A stretch of DNA of 64,000 nucleotides from Adiantum capillus-veneris. Taxonomy: Eukaryota; Streptophyta; Polypodiopsida; Polypodiales; Pteridaceae. Made by a program: the position numbers and the translations under genes. The notes beneath the pieces were generated by a model, which was given only the letters and a program-made list of their open reading frames with translations, did not search any database and was not told the DNA's origin. The stretch is taken from positions 36,097,446 through 36,161,445 of the forward strand of contig CM043969.1 of assembly GCA_014529385.2 (NCBI GenBank), given 5' to 3'. Positions within the stretch are counted from its first letter, which is position 1. Each line of letters begins with the position of its first letter. Shown piece by piece: positions 34,174 through 44,723 of the stretch.

Positions 34174-35349
34174 ATTAAGGGAGATGAAGGAACCAGTGGA
34201 TTAACTAAGGAGAAAAAAGGAAAGACAAAAGTGCTAAGTGTAGTCACCTCGGAGAAGGCATCAAAGCTAGAGGATACATTAGTGATGCCTATTGGGAAGA
34301 GGATCACAGAGGACAAGGAAGGAAGAAGTGCTCCAGGTCCTAGTAAGAAGAAAGGAAAGAGCCATGAAGGCGAGGATGTCAAGGCCAAGAGGAAAAGGAG
34401 ATCTCGTCGCAAGTTTCATGTTTCAGATTTTACACTAGGGGATGGGCAATTAAGCTATGACTTGAAGGAGGATTTGACAAGTAGAAAGGCAGATGTTACT
34501 TTTGTGCAACTTATAGAGATGGTGCCTAAACTAAAGCGACAGTGGAAGAGGATGGTTAACCCAATAGAGAAAGAGCCAGAGAGAGGTTCAGTGAAGGTGC
34601 TGGCAATGGATGAGCTACTAGACATTTGTCCAATAGTAGATGTGTGGCACAAAAGAAAAAATCTGGGACAAGGTTATGTGGATGGTGGAGCCCAAATATG
34701 TGTCATAGCACACTCATGCGTTGAGAATATGGGTCTCACAGTGACTAGGGTGTCAGGTTTCCGAATCAGATTGACAAACCATCAAAAAGTAAAATGTTTG
34801 GGTGTTGTAAAGAGCTTAGAAGTGGAAGCATATGATGCGGTTGAATTTCATGTGATGCGAGCGGGGTTGGGAGCATATCCTATTATACTAGGCAGACCAT
34901 GGTTATGTGAAGTGGGAGGTGTTCAAGATTGGCGACATGATACGATTAGCCTCTATGGAAAGACAGGTGACAAGACGCTATTTAATATGGATACAAGGAA
35001 ACGATTGGAAGAGCTTTATGAAGATGTGGATGGGTCTAGTGATGAGGACTATTTCATAGTGTTTGATGAGGACAGTGATAGTACTACCAGCAGTGATGAG
35101 GATGTTGATGGTGCATTTCTTTTGATGGACAAAGGAATCCAGGAGTCTGGTGTAGTCGCATTTGCAAATGAGGTTGAAGATGAAAGTGATGGGCCTTATG
35201 AAGTGGTTGAAGGGCTGATGCAAACCAAGGTTGAGTTGTCAAAGAAGCAGGAATTGATGACACAAATGATCAGTGGAGACCTCTCAACCATGGAGAAGGA
35301 GATATATTTGCACATGTTGGCTAGTTTTTCTGATTTGTTCATTACTTAA
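34174..35349 (+). pseudogene. E1 protease and acidic linker
   Basis: Same frame as gag. A Lys/Arg-rich segment is followed by a retropepsin-like domain: 'GYVDGGAQICVIAHSC' (~34,670-34,715; D-G-G replaces the usual D-T/S-G) and 'YPIILGRPWL' (~34,878-34,906). An acidic stretch 'DEDSDSTTSSDEDVDG' (~35,068-35,112) and a helical segment lead into the RT. It ends at a TAA (35,347) created where E2 has TCA. The protease would release gag and pol proteins. Confidence 0.75.
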
Positions 35350-35755
35350 TATGAAGAGATCAGAGGGTTCAAGGGTGAAGAGATGCATATAGAGCTGAAA
35401 GAGGGTGCTAAGCTAGTGGGGCAAAGGCTAAGAAGGATGGGTCAAGAGCAGATGGCAGCATTGCGGGAAGAGGTGGACAAGTTATTGAAGGCAGGGTTCA
35501 TAGTCCCTATGGAGACCACATAATGGGTGATTCCAGTAGTAGTGAGTCCAAAGAAGGATGGAAAGTGGAAGATTTTTGTAGATTTTAAACCCTTAAACGC
35601 AGTCACTAAGAATAACCCATATCCTCTTCCATTCATTGATCAGATCTTGGATTCAGTGGGGCAGGTTATAAGAGATACAGTGTGTGATGGTTTTTCAGGC
35701 TATTTTCAATTGAAGATTCCTCTTAAAGACCGCACAAAGACAACTTTTTTTACGT
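35350..35755 (+). pseudogene. E1 reverse transcriptase, N-terminal part
   Basis: 'LKAGFIVPMETT', a TAA at 35,521 (Glu in E2), 'VVVSPKKDGKWKIFVDFKPL', 'NPYPLPFIDQILDSV', 'CDGFSGYFQLKIPLKDRTKT' and then an abrupt junction with the E2 LTR at 35,756. The first catalytic Asp region is replaced by a short frame disturbance near 35,660. The missing C-terminal half is at 44,454 onward. Confidence 0.8.
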
Positions 35756-36903
35756 TGTCACGAGTTTTTTGGAGCAATGGATTGCGCATATCTACATATA
35801 CATTCATGGTGCATCAAATAAAGGATTGCCCAATTTCCATAGCCAGGTGGTTACGTGGGGCCCACGTGTGTACAGGTAGGACAGGGTGTACATAGAACAA
35901 CGATTTTCACTATTATCAGTACTAGTGTGTTTTTTATACAATAAGGAGGAGTTGGTAGCGTGTAAAACTTCTTGAGGAAGCTATCTGCGGGCCGAAGACA
36001 TGAGGTAAGCATGTGCGTCAGATGGCATCTAGTGGCGTCAGGAGGGCGAATGGGGTCAATACTTGCACGCGGAGAAGTATGACACGATGTGGGTGTTTTC
36101 TTGTGATACTTATGCAGAAAGGTCATCATGAGGACCACTTTTTGGGGCCACTTCACGTGGTTGAGAGATGCATTATTTGGAAACACTGAGTGCCAGGTGC
36201 ATGTGCGGACGATGCAAAAAGGTGACAACTATGCACTGCGAGGTCAGTTTTTGGCCTGTTCGGGGTCCGTTTGAGGACATCTAAAAGGCCACCGGTGCCC
36301 AAATAATAAAGCTAAGTGTTGGAACTGAAAAAATAGAGAGAAGAGCAGAAAAAACGTGGAGAAGATAGGAGGAACATCCGCAAGTGTGTTTTTGCTGTTT
36401 TTGGAGCATTTTTTGGCCTAAACTGCTCATCCGAGGTCGGATTTGAGCACTATGACATTGTAGGGTGGGGTTTTTGGGCGTTCTGGACGCAATGGCGCTG
36501 TCCATTTTTCCAAATTCCTCACAGATTTTCTTCTGTTTTTCTGTGTAATCTTCTCCGGTGAGTGAAGCCTCTGCTTAACTTTGTGGTTGTATCTGGAGTA
36601 TTTCCTCAATACTGTGTAAACTATTTGCCCCATTGGTGTTGGGCTGAGCTTCATTGAGTCTAAACAACAGAAATTTTCCTCCTTTGAGCTGAATTGAGAG
36701 TGTGTGTGTGAGTGTTTATGTGTGAGTGTTGAGTGGGCAAGTGGAAAATCTCTCTCTTCTCACTCCGTCTGTGTGTTTCTTGTCTCGGCCAGGCTAGTTG
36801 TGTAAGCCAAGTGGTGCCCCATAATGTGTGTGTGTGTGTATCATCCCAAGAGTGTGTGTCGGGTCATTATAGAGGCGTTGTGTGTGTTTCCATCCCCCTC
36901 ACA
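35756..36903 (+). repeat. E2 5' LTR
   Basis: Starts 'tgtcacgagttttttggagc' and ends 'catccccctcaca'. It matches 43,323-44,453 and the two halves of the E1 LTR (47,259-47,541 and 54,522-55,373) along its length. It contains GT-rich stretches near the 3' end (36,700-36,890). Confidence 0.85.
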
Positions 36904-36909
36904 TTCTTT

Positions 36910-36926
36910 TGGCGCCCCCACAAAGG
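36910..36926 (+). promoter_or_regulatory. E2 primer-binding site (putative)
   Basis: 'tggcgcccccacaaagg' lies six bases after the 5' LTR. TGG is the expected complement of a tRNA CCA end, and 'tggcgcc' is common in plant gypsy elements. The exact tRNA cannot be named from sequence alone. Confidence 0.6.
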
Positions 36927-37962
36927 ATCTTCTTCGAGTACCTTCTGCTTCGAGCTTCAAGCTTTGAGATTCGGGATTACAGGTTGCACACTACAGGTTA
37001 TAGGTTATAGGTTATAGGGACAAGTACAGGTGATTCACACACGTACAGGTAGCTAGAGTATAGTGATATACTAGCAGTGGTGTCACTTGCAGATGTTGTG
37101 GGTATGCATCACTTGGCACCTGTTTGAGCACATTGTCTATTGGATTGTACGTTACTTGTGGAAACTGCCATTGTACGCCTTTGTGGAGCCAAACTTGGGT
37201 TTTATTTGGCAGTCCCAGCCATTTATGAGACTTGCTTCGGAAGATAGTCATTTCTGAGACTTGACTATACGCGATTTGCATTAGCCTTTGTGTGAGGGTC
37301 GATAGCGTGAGGTTTTATTGAGCTGGGGGATTCTCAAATGTGGAGATCCTTTCAGTGATACAGGTAGCTGGAGCACCTTTTTCATGACCTCGCCATAGGC
37401 TATGTATTAGTGATTCCTGTTTGATGCTCGCGTTCTATTGTTGGCAGTTTATGCATACATATACAGTCTATATTTTGGGCTCCTACTGCTCTACTTCTGG
37501 GGAAACTCTGCCAAAGTTTTCCAAGATATGATGGCTGGTTTTTTGGTCTTTTGAGCCATTTATGCTGTTATACTGATGAAGTTTTGGCAAAATCAGAGGA
37601 TAAGACAGGTGTGCTTTCTTGGGAGCTTCATGGTTAGCTTTGATGGATGATCAAAATGGACCTCAACTCACTCCTTTTCATTTAACTCAGAGAATCCAAA
37701 TAAATGTTCATGTGTCCAGGAAGATTTTTTTCAGCAACGCATAGTCTTTATGTTCGGGCCAAGAAGATTACGAGAGATCCTGGAATGTCCTTTTCCTGTT
37801 TTCATTCCGATGATTAACTATAAAAACTCATTTGATGTGCATGTGTTTGTCCTTATCTAAAGTTGAGCTCCATTGAAGTTTATGGGGATAGGGTAGTGAG
37901 AAGTTTTGGGTTCTTGCACGTGTGTTCAAAGGGGTTCTCAAAGCATTGAAACTTGGGTAGCC
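36927..37962 (+). other. E2 leader region
   Basis: About 1 kb of untranslated leader between the primer-binding site and gag. It contains three copies of 'ggttata' (about 36,997-37,017) and no convincing ORF. Confidence 0.6.
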
Positions 37963-38949
37963 ATGGATTTCTCTTATCCGGAGTTTCATGGAAGAAGTGA
38001 TGAAGATGTGGAAGACTTTCTGGAAAAGATGGAGGTTGCCTGCGTTAGAAACTAGATTCATGACCCTGAGCAGATGTTACGTCTTCTCCAAATTTGTTTG
38101 AAGAGTGATGCACGAGTTTGGTCCAAAGCATTTGAAGAGGACTTGAGTGTGGCTAATTCACTTGTAAGATTGAGTTGGGACAATCTGAGGCATGGGTTGG
38201 AAGTGGAGTTTGTGAAGATAGAAGATCCTGACAAAGTGTGGCAAGAAGTACAAGGTTCGGTGCAAAAGGAAGGTGAGCCAGTAGATGCGTACATACGTAA
38301 GTTCTCATTGGCATGGGAGAGGATGTGCAAGGCCTTAGCACCACAGGTACCCCCGCCTGACATGATGAAGAAGGACAAGTTCTTGGCTGGTCTTTGGGAG
38401 AATATACATTGGATAGTGGAGCTAAAGAAGCCAAGGACATATGAAGATGCATTGGAGGTAGCAAGGAACAAAGAGTGGAAGTTGAGAAAAATGAGCTAGT
38501 TAGGGGTGGAGTCTTTGCCCATGAGGTCTCAATTTCAGCCTATAGAGTCTTTACAAGGTCGCATGTCAGGGGTTCATCATGAACTAGTGGTTCCCGTTAC
38601 AACTCAGATTATGCCAGCAGTGGTCACTACATCGGTGCAAAATGATGGGCTAAGCCAAGACACGAGGCAAGTGGTAGATTTGAAGAAGAATCTCAGCCTA
38701 AACATGCTAGGTCAAGTGGGAAATAATCGAGGTCGAGGGAGGTTTGCAAATCAGCCAGGAGGTGAAGAAAGGCCTAGGAATGGTGTTGGACAAAGCAATG
38801 GTAGGTTCTGGAGGTAGACGCCCACCTGTTACAATTGTGGAGAGTTGGGTCACATCAGCCCGCAATGTGATAAGCCACCAAGGATAGGGGGAGACATGTA
38901 TCCATTGCCAAGACAGGTGTTAACTAGGTCAAATGATTATGGCATCTAA
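37963..38949 (+). pseudogene. E2 gag
   Basis: ATG at 37,963, with 'MDFSYPEFHGRSDEDVEDFL' at the start. One frame continues to 38,949 through stops at 38,053 (TAG), 38,497 (TAG), 38,815 (TAG; E1 has CAG) and 38,947 (TAA). The zinc knuckle 'CYNCGELGHISPQC' is intact just after the third stop. Arg/Gly-rich segment 'GNNRGRGRFANQPGG'. The stops at 38,497 and 38,947 are shared with E1. Confidence 0.8.
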
Positions 38950-40230
38950 ATTAAGGGACATGAAGGAACCAGTGGATTAACCCAAGAGGAAAAGGGAAAG
39001 ACAAAAGTGCTAAGTGTAGTCACCTTGGAGAAGGCATCATAGCTAGAGGATACATTAGTGATGCCTATTGGAAAGAGCACCACAGAGGATAAGGAAGGAA
39101 GAAGTGGCCCAAGTCCTAGTAAGAAGAAATGAAAGAGCCATGAAGGCGAGGATGTCAAGGCCAAGAGGAAAAGGAGAGCTCGTCGAAAGTTTCATGTTTC
39201 AAATTTTCCACTAGGGGATGGGAAATTAAGCTATGACTTGAAGGAGGATCTGACGAGCAGGAAGGCAGATGTTACTTTTGGGCAGCTTATAGAGATGGTG
39301 CCTAAGCTAAAGCGACAGCGGAAGAGGATGGTTAACCCAATGGAGAAAGAGCCAGAGAGAGGTTCAGTAAAGGTGTTGGCAATGGATGAGCTACCATACA
39401 TTTGTCCAATAGTAGATGTGTGGCAAGGTTATGTGGATGGCGGAGCCCAAATATGCGTCATAACACAATCATGCGTTGAGAAGATGGGTCTCACAGTGGC
39501 TGGGGTGTGAGGTTTTCGGATCAGATTGGCAAACCATCAAAAAGTAAAATGCTTGGGTGTTGTAAAGAGCTTAGAAGTGGAGGCATATGATGCAAAGGCA
39601 GTGGTTGATTTTCATGTGATGCCAACAGGATTGTAAGTATATCCTATTATATTAGGCAGACCATGGTTACGTGCAGTGGGAGCTGGTCAAGATTGGCGAC
39701 ATGGTACGATTAGCCTCTATGGAAAGACAGGTACCAAGAAGCTTTATAATATCGACACAAGGAAACGATTAGAGGAGCTTTATGAAGATGAGGATGAGCC
39801 TAGTGATGAAGACTCTTCCACGGTGACAGATGAGGACAGTGATAGCACTACCAGCAGTGATGAGGATGCTGATGTTGCCTTTCTTTTGATGGACAAAGGA
39901 ATCTAGGAGTTTTGTTTAGTTGCATTTGCGAATGAAGTTGAAGATGAGAGTGAAGGGACTTATGAAGTGATTGAAGGGCTGATGCAAACGAAGGTTGAAT
40001 TGTCAAAGAAGCAGGAATTGATGACACAAATGATCAGTGGAGACCTCTCAGCGATGAAGAAGGAGATATATTTGCACATGCTCGCTAGTTTTCCTGATTT
40101 GTTCATTACTTCATATGAAGAGATCAGAGGGTTCAAGGGTGGAGAGATGCATATAGAGCTGAAAGAAGGTGCTAAGCCAGTGCGGCAAAGGCTAAGAAGG
40201 AAGGGTCAAGAGAAAATTGAAGCCTTGTGA
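38950..40230 (+). pseudogene. E2 protease and linker
   Basis: Same frame as gag. 'GYVDGGAQICVITQSC' (~39,427-39,475) carries the D-G-G active-site variant, and 'YPIILGRPWL' lies near 39,640. The acidic stretch 'DEDSDSTTSSDEDADV' precedes a helical linker. Several stops (near 39,049, 39,129, 39,508, 39,634, 39,903 and 40,228) interrupt it; most correspond to sense codons in E1, differing by single transitions. Confidence 0.75.
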
Positions 40231-40785
40231 GAAGAGGTGGACAAGTTATTGAAGGCAGGGTTTATAGTCCCTGTGGAGACCACAGAATGGGTGAGTCCAG
40301 TTGTAGTCAGTCCAAAGAAGGATAGGAAGTGGAGAATTTGTGTATATTTTAAGCCCTTAAACGCAGCCACTAAGAAGAACCCATATCCTCTTCCATTCAT
40401 CGATCAGATCTTGGATTCAGTGGCAGGTTATGAGAGGTACAGTGTGTGTGATGGTTTTTCAGGCTATTTTCAATTGAAGATTGCTCTTAAAGACCGCACA
40501 AAGACCACTTTTATTATGTTCTGGGGCTGCTATTGCTAGACAATATTGCCATTTGGGTTATCAAATGGACTTTCCTTCTATCAAGAGAGAGAAAATTGGG
40601 TATTGGAACCATTCATTGGTAGTTGTGTTAAAGCTTTTATGGATGACTTCTGTGTTTATAGCAATAGGGCTAAACACCCTGAGAAGCTGCAGATGGTATT
40701 GGCTCGATATGATGAATGTGGAGGACAACTAAATCCAAAGAAATTTCATCTAGCATAGCCAAGGGTGAAGCTATTGGGCCATATG
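40231..40785 (+). pseudogene. E2 reverse transcriptase
   Basis: 'LKAGFIVPVETTEWVSPVVV', 'NPYPLPFIDQILDSVAGYER', 'CDGFSGYFQLKIALKDRTKT', 'LPFGLSNGLSFYQ' and an intact F-M-D-D-F catalytic box (~40,635-40,649). It is stopped at 40,538 (TAG), and at 40,756 (TAG) after 'NPKKFHLA'. The frame then has to shift near 40,785 ('LLGH' to 'VRNGIQADPDKV'). The last stop and the shift are found identically in E1 (44,694 and ~44,723). Confidence 0.8.
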
Positions 40786-41459
40786 GAGTCAGAAATGGCA
40801 TTCAGGCTGATCCAGATAAGGTTAAGTCTATTATTCTTCTTCCATCACCTACGAGTACGAAGCAATTGGCAACCTTTATACACAAAGTGAAGTACATGGC
40901 ACGGTTTATTCCATTGTCTTCGCAGATTCTTTATCCATTACAGCAAGTGGCAAAGCATGATCCATTGCAATGGGATGACAAGTGTGAAGAAGTGTTTCAA
41001 AGGGTGAAAGAGGTGTTAGGGGGGTTGTCAGCCATGCAGGCTCCTGATTGGGAGAAAGTGTTTTATGTAAATCCATCAGTAGGGGATGATGCCATTGGAG
41101 CCATGCTATTGCAAAAGGGGAAGGGCAGTCATTATATGAGGCCAGTGTATTGTGCAAGCCGAGGGAAGTTGGTAGCGGAGAGAAAGTTCTTGCAAGTAGA
41201 GCTAGTGATGGCCAGTGTAATATTTTCTTGTCGACGATTTCGTCATTACTTGCTACCACGGCCTTTTGTTTTCTTGACGAGTTATGCCTTTTTGCCACAG
41301 TTAATTAATGGTACTAACATGTCAAATGTGGTGAAGAAATGGGTAATTGAGCTGCAAGAGTTTGAGTTCTCTTTTCTAGTGAAAGATAGTAAAAGGGCTA
41401 CCCTAGCTGATTTGTTGACCTACAAGGAGAATCCCCTTATTGTTAGGAAGAGGTGGTGA
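40786..41459 (+). pseudogene. E2 RT connection and first RNase H
   Basis: In the shifted frame: 'GIQADPDKVKSI', 'QLATFIHKVKYMARFIPLSS' and 'WDDKCEEVFQRVKEVL', then RNase H 'VFYVNPSVGDDAIGAMLLQK' and 'MRPVYCASR', 'RRFRHYLLPRPFVFLT', 'ATLADLLTYKENP'. It ends at a TGA (41,457) where E1 stays open. Confidence 0.8.
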
Positions 41460-42094
41460 GAAAGGTATTTGAAGAACTGCCATAGATCAGCAATGCACAT
41501 GTGTTGTTCTTTGACGGCTCATACAGAAAGAGCCATGATGCAGCTTCAAGGGGTATAGCACTTTACGATCCAGAGGGGAAGCTAGTATGCAAGAGAGGGT
41601 ATAAATTGGATGCTCATAGTAACAATGAGGCTGAATATGCTACTCTGGAAGCTGGATTACACATTTGTTTAAAGCATGCGGTTCGAAGGTTGAGCATAAA
41701 AGGTGATGCCTTGTTAGTGGTAAAGCAAGTGTTGGGTGTGTGGAAGAGCAAGAAGACCTCATTGAAGGAAATGTGCTTCAGAATTAAAGGCGTGTTAAAA
41801 ACATTCGAAGCATGGAGCATCAGACACATTGAACGTGCTCTAATTGGAGAGGCACATGAAGCAACTCAAGGCATGATTGGGGAGCTATTTGTGTTGAGGA
41901 CCACTTTACCTCTTTATCATGGCCGGGAAAGTTTGTCTCAAGAAGAGGAGTTTTTGCTAACAGGAATCATTCCAAAGGAGATTCAGAAGTCCAAGAAGTA
42001 TGGTTTTGTGCGTAGAGCATACAGGTACAAATTGATTGGTGATTTCTTATACATGAAAGGGGCTGATCTCGTGTTGAGACGTGTACCTTGGTGA
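41460..42094 (+). pseudogene. E2 second (archaeal-type) RNase H
   Basis: 'VLFFDGSYRKSHDAASRGIA' (first Asp), 'SNNEAEYATLEAGL' (Glu) and 'IKGDALLVVKQVLGVW' (Asp) match the additional archaeal-like RNase H known from the Tat lineage of plant gypsy elements. In E1 this domain is fused in frame with the preceding RNase H. Here a few stops separate them. The region after it leads into the integrase. Confidence 0.75.
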
Positions 42095-43229
42095 GAGGAG
42101 CTTTCTAGAGTGTTGGAAGAGAATCATGAAGGCGCATGTGGTGGCCATTTTTCTCTAAAGATCATCTTGCATAAGATTTTGCAAGAGGGGTATGTATGGC
42201 CTAGTTTGCACAAGGATGTTCACCATTGGTGTAGGTCTTGCAATAGGTGTCAAGCATTTGGGAAGAGAGTGTTGAAGCCAGAGCTACGAAAAACCATTAT
42301 GGCGTTTGATGTGTTTGAAAAGTGGGGGATTGATGCAATAGGCCCGTTACCTATCACAAGCTATATCTTGACGGCAGTGGACTATCTCTCTAGATGGGCA
42401 GAGGCTATAGCAGTAAAACAGATCACTGCAAAGTATGTGGCAAAATTTGTGTATGATGAAATATGTTGCAAGTTTGAGGTTCCATTAAAGCTACTTTCAA
42501 ATAAGGGGCCAGGATTTAGAGCTAAAGTGCTAGACTTCTTATGCACAAAGATGAAGATTAGGCACCAGCATACCAATCCTTATTATCCGCAGTGCAATGG
42601 CTTTAAATGAAAGATTCAATGGTGAGTTCGTACAAATTCTTTCTAAAGTGACAGAGCAGCAAGGAAAGAATTAGGATTTGGAATTGCCTAGTGCATTATG
42701 GGCTTACCGTACTTCGGTGAAGACAGGTACAGGGTTTACTCCATTTCATTTGGTGTATGGAAAGGAAGCACTATTGCCTGTGGAGGTAGAGTTTCTTGTG
42801 GTCAAGATGTTAGAGAAGTTGCTTGGGCTGCCTAGTGATACATTCAAAGAGAGGCTCTTGCAGTTACAAGAGGTCGAGTTGGATAGGATGAGCGCATTAG
42901 AGCATTATGGGCAGATGCAGGATAAGGCTTTGGCAAAGATAAATGAAAAGGTCAAAAGTAAGGGTATCAAGAAACATGACTTGGTTTTGCGCTACAACAG
43001 TAATCTGGACAACACCTTCCAAAAGAAGTTTGAAATTAAGTCGGAAGGCCCTTTCAAGGTAGTGGAGTGTTTTTCAAATGGCACATATCAGCTGGCTAAC
43101 CTGGATGGTGTTTTACATAAGTCAAGGGTAAATGTATTGTGTCTTAAATTATATCATGCTAGATTGATGATGGTGGATCAAGATGAGCTGTCTCTGGATC
43201 ACTGTCTGTGGATCAAGCAGTGTTGGTGA
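42095..43229 (+). pseudogene. E2 integrase
   Basis: Zinc domain 'ENHEGACGGHFS' to 'CRSCNRCQAFG'; core with Asp in 'WGIDAIGPLP' and Asp altered to Asn in 'LLSNKGPGFRA' (E1 keeps 'LLSDKGP'). The Glu region lies at a frameshift after 'YYPQCNGFK' (42,610). The C-terminal part is read from 42,678: 'LPSALWAYRTSVKTGTGFTP' and 'FHLVYGKEALLPVEVE'. Loss of the second Asp and the frameshift make it inactive. Confidence 0.8.
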
Positions 43230-43304
43230 GGGATGAGGAGACCTGTGATTCGGCAAGTCTCATATCTCTCTTTGCTGTTGTTGATCATGAATGATCTAGC
43301 AGGC

Positions 43305-43322
43305 TAGGGGATGGGCAAATTA
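43305..43322 (+). promoter_or_regulatory. E2 polypurine tract
   Basis: 'taggggatgggcaaatta' precedes the TG of the 3' LTR at 43,323. Confidence 0.6.
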
Positions 43323-44453
43323 TGTCAGGAGCTTTATGGAGCAATGGATTGCGCATATGTACATATACATGCATGGTGCATCAAATAAAGGATTGCCAAA
43401 TTTCCATAGCGAGGTGGTTACGTGGAGCCCACGTGTGTACAGGTAGGACAGGGTGTACATAGTGCAGCGATTTTCACTATTATCAGTACCAGTGTGTTTT
43501 TTCTACAATAAGGAGGAGTTGGTAGAGTGTAAAACTTCTCGAGGAAGCTATCTACGGGCCGACAACATGAGGTAAGAAGGTGCGTCAGATTGCATCTAGT
43601 GGCGTCAGGAGGGCGAATGGGGTCAATACTTGCACGCGGAGAAGTATGGACCTGACGTGGGTGTTTTCTTGTGATACTTATGCAGAAAGATCATCATGAG
43701 GACCAATTTTTGGGGCCACTTCACGTGGTTGCAGGATGCATTATTTGGAAAAACTGAGTGCCAGGTGTGCGGATGATGCAAAAAGGTGACAAGCATGCAT
43801 TGCGAGGTCAGTTTTTGGCCTATTCGGCGTCCATTTGAGGTCATCTAAAAGGCCACGGGTGCCCAAATAATAAATCTAAGTGTGGGAACTGAAAAAACGG
43901 AGATAAGACCAGAAGAAAACGTGGAGAAGAGAGGAGGAACAGCCGCAAGTGTGTTTTTGCTGTTTTTGGAGCATTTTTTGGCCCTAAAGTGCTCATCCGA
44001 GGTCGGATTTGAGCACTGTGACATTGTAGGGTGGGGCTTTCGGGCGTTCCGGAGGCAATGGAGCTGTCCATTTTGCCAAATTCTTCATAGATTTTCTACT
44101 GTTTTTCTGTGTAATCTTCTCCGGTGAGTGAAGCCTCTCCTTAACTTTGTGGTTGTATTTGGAGTATTTCCTCAATACTGTGTAAACTATTTGCCCCATT
44201 GGTGTTGGGCTGAGCTTCATTGAGTTTAAACAATAGAAATTTTCCTCCTTTGAGCTGAATTGAGAGTGTGTATGTGTGAGTGTTGAGTGGGCAAGTGGGA
44301 AATCTCTCTCTTCTCACTCCGTCTGTGTGTTTCCTATCTCGGCCAGGCTGGTTGTGTAAGCCAAGTGGTGCCCCATAATGTGTGTGTGTATCATCCCAAG
44401 AGTGTGTGTCACGTCATTATAGAGGCGTTGTGTGTGTTTCCATCCCGCTCACA
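43323..44453 (+). repeat. E2 3' LTR
   Basis: Starts 'tgtcaggagctttatggagc' and ends 'catcccgctcaca'. The right edge is fixed because the next base continues the E1 reverse transcriptase. Confidence 0.85.
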
Positions 44454-44723
44454 ATGTCATGGGGCTGCTATTGCGACACGGTATTGCCATTTGGGTTGTC
44501 AAATGGACCATCTTTCTATCAAGAGAGAGCAAATTGGGCATTGGAACCATTCATTGGCAATTGTGTTAAAGCTTTTATGGATGAATTCTGCGTCTAGAGC
44601 AGTAGGGCTGAACACCATGAGAAGTTGCAGATGGTATTGGCTCGATATGATGAATGTGGAGGACAACTAAATCCAAAGAAATTTCATCTAGCATAGCCAA
44701 GGGTGAAGCTATTGGGCCATATG
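44454..44723 (+). pseudogene. E1 reverse transcriptase, C-terminal part
   Basis: 'LPFGLSNGPSFYQ' is present. The catalytic box reads F-M-D-E-F (second Asp changed to Glu), followed by a TAG ('FCV*SSRAEHHEKLQ'). A second TAG at 44,694 after 'FHLA' and the following frame change match E2 exactly. Confidence 0.8.

Larger units (their letters stand above)
33402..35755 (+). mobile_element. Ty3/gypsy element E1, left segment (gag to reverse transcriptase start)
   Basis: A truncated internal region closely matching E2 (38,172-40,510). It begins within gag at the edge of element A's LTR and is broken inside the RT at 35,755 by the insertion of E2. The remainder of E1 resumes at 44,454. The 5' LTR and gag start of E1 are absent from the window. 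Confidence 0.8.
35756..44453 (+). mobile_element. Complete Ty3/gypsy (Tat-type) retrotransposon E2 nested in E1
   Basis: LTRs at 35,756-36,903 and 43,323-44,453 (1,148 and 1,131 bp; TG...CA), with the internal region between. Flanking 4-bp sequences 'acgt' (35,752-35,755) and 'atgt' (44,454-44,457) are a target duplication with one C/T difference. Joining the two sides after removing one copy restores the E1 reverse-transcriptase frame. Order: gag, protease, RT, RNase H, archaeal-type RNase H, integrase. Many stops, mainly explainable as C-to-T or G-to-A changes, show that this copy is dead. Confidence 0.85.

Noticed and set aside
36994-37020. 'ggttata' repeats resembling telomeric DNA
   Set aside because: Only three short copies, not the plant telomere unit, and located in the leader of a retrotransposon.
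33730-38949. Stop codons in gag as sites of U-to-C RNA editing, known from fern and hornwort organelles
   Set aside because: These are nuclear retroelements; such editing is established for organelle transcripts. Several stops (TAA from GAA or TCA) are not explained by it.
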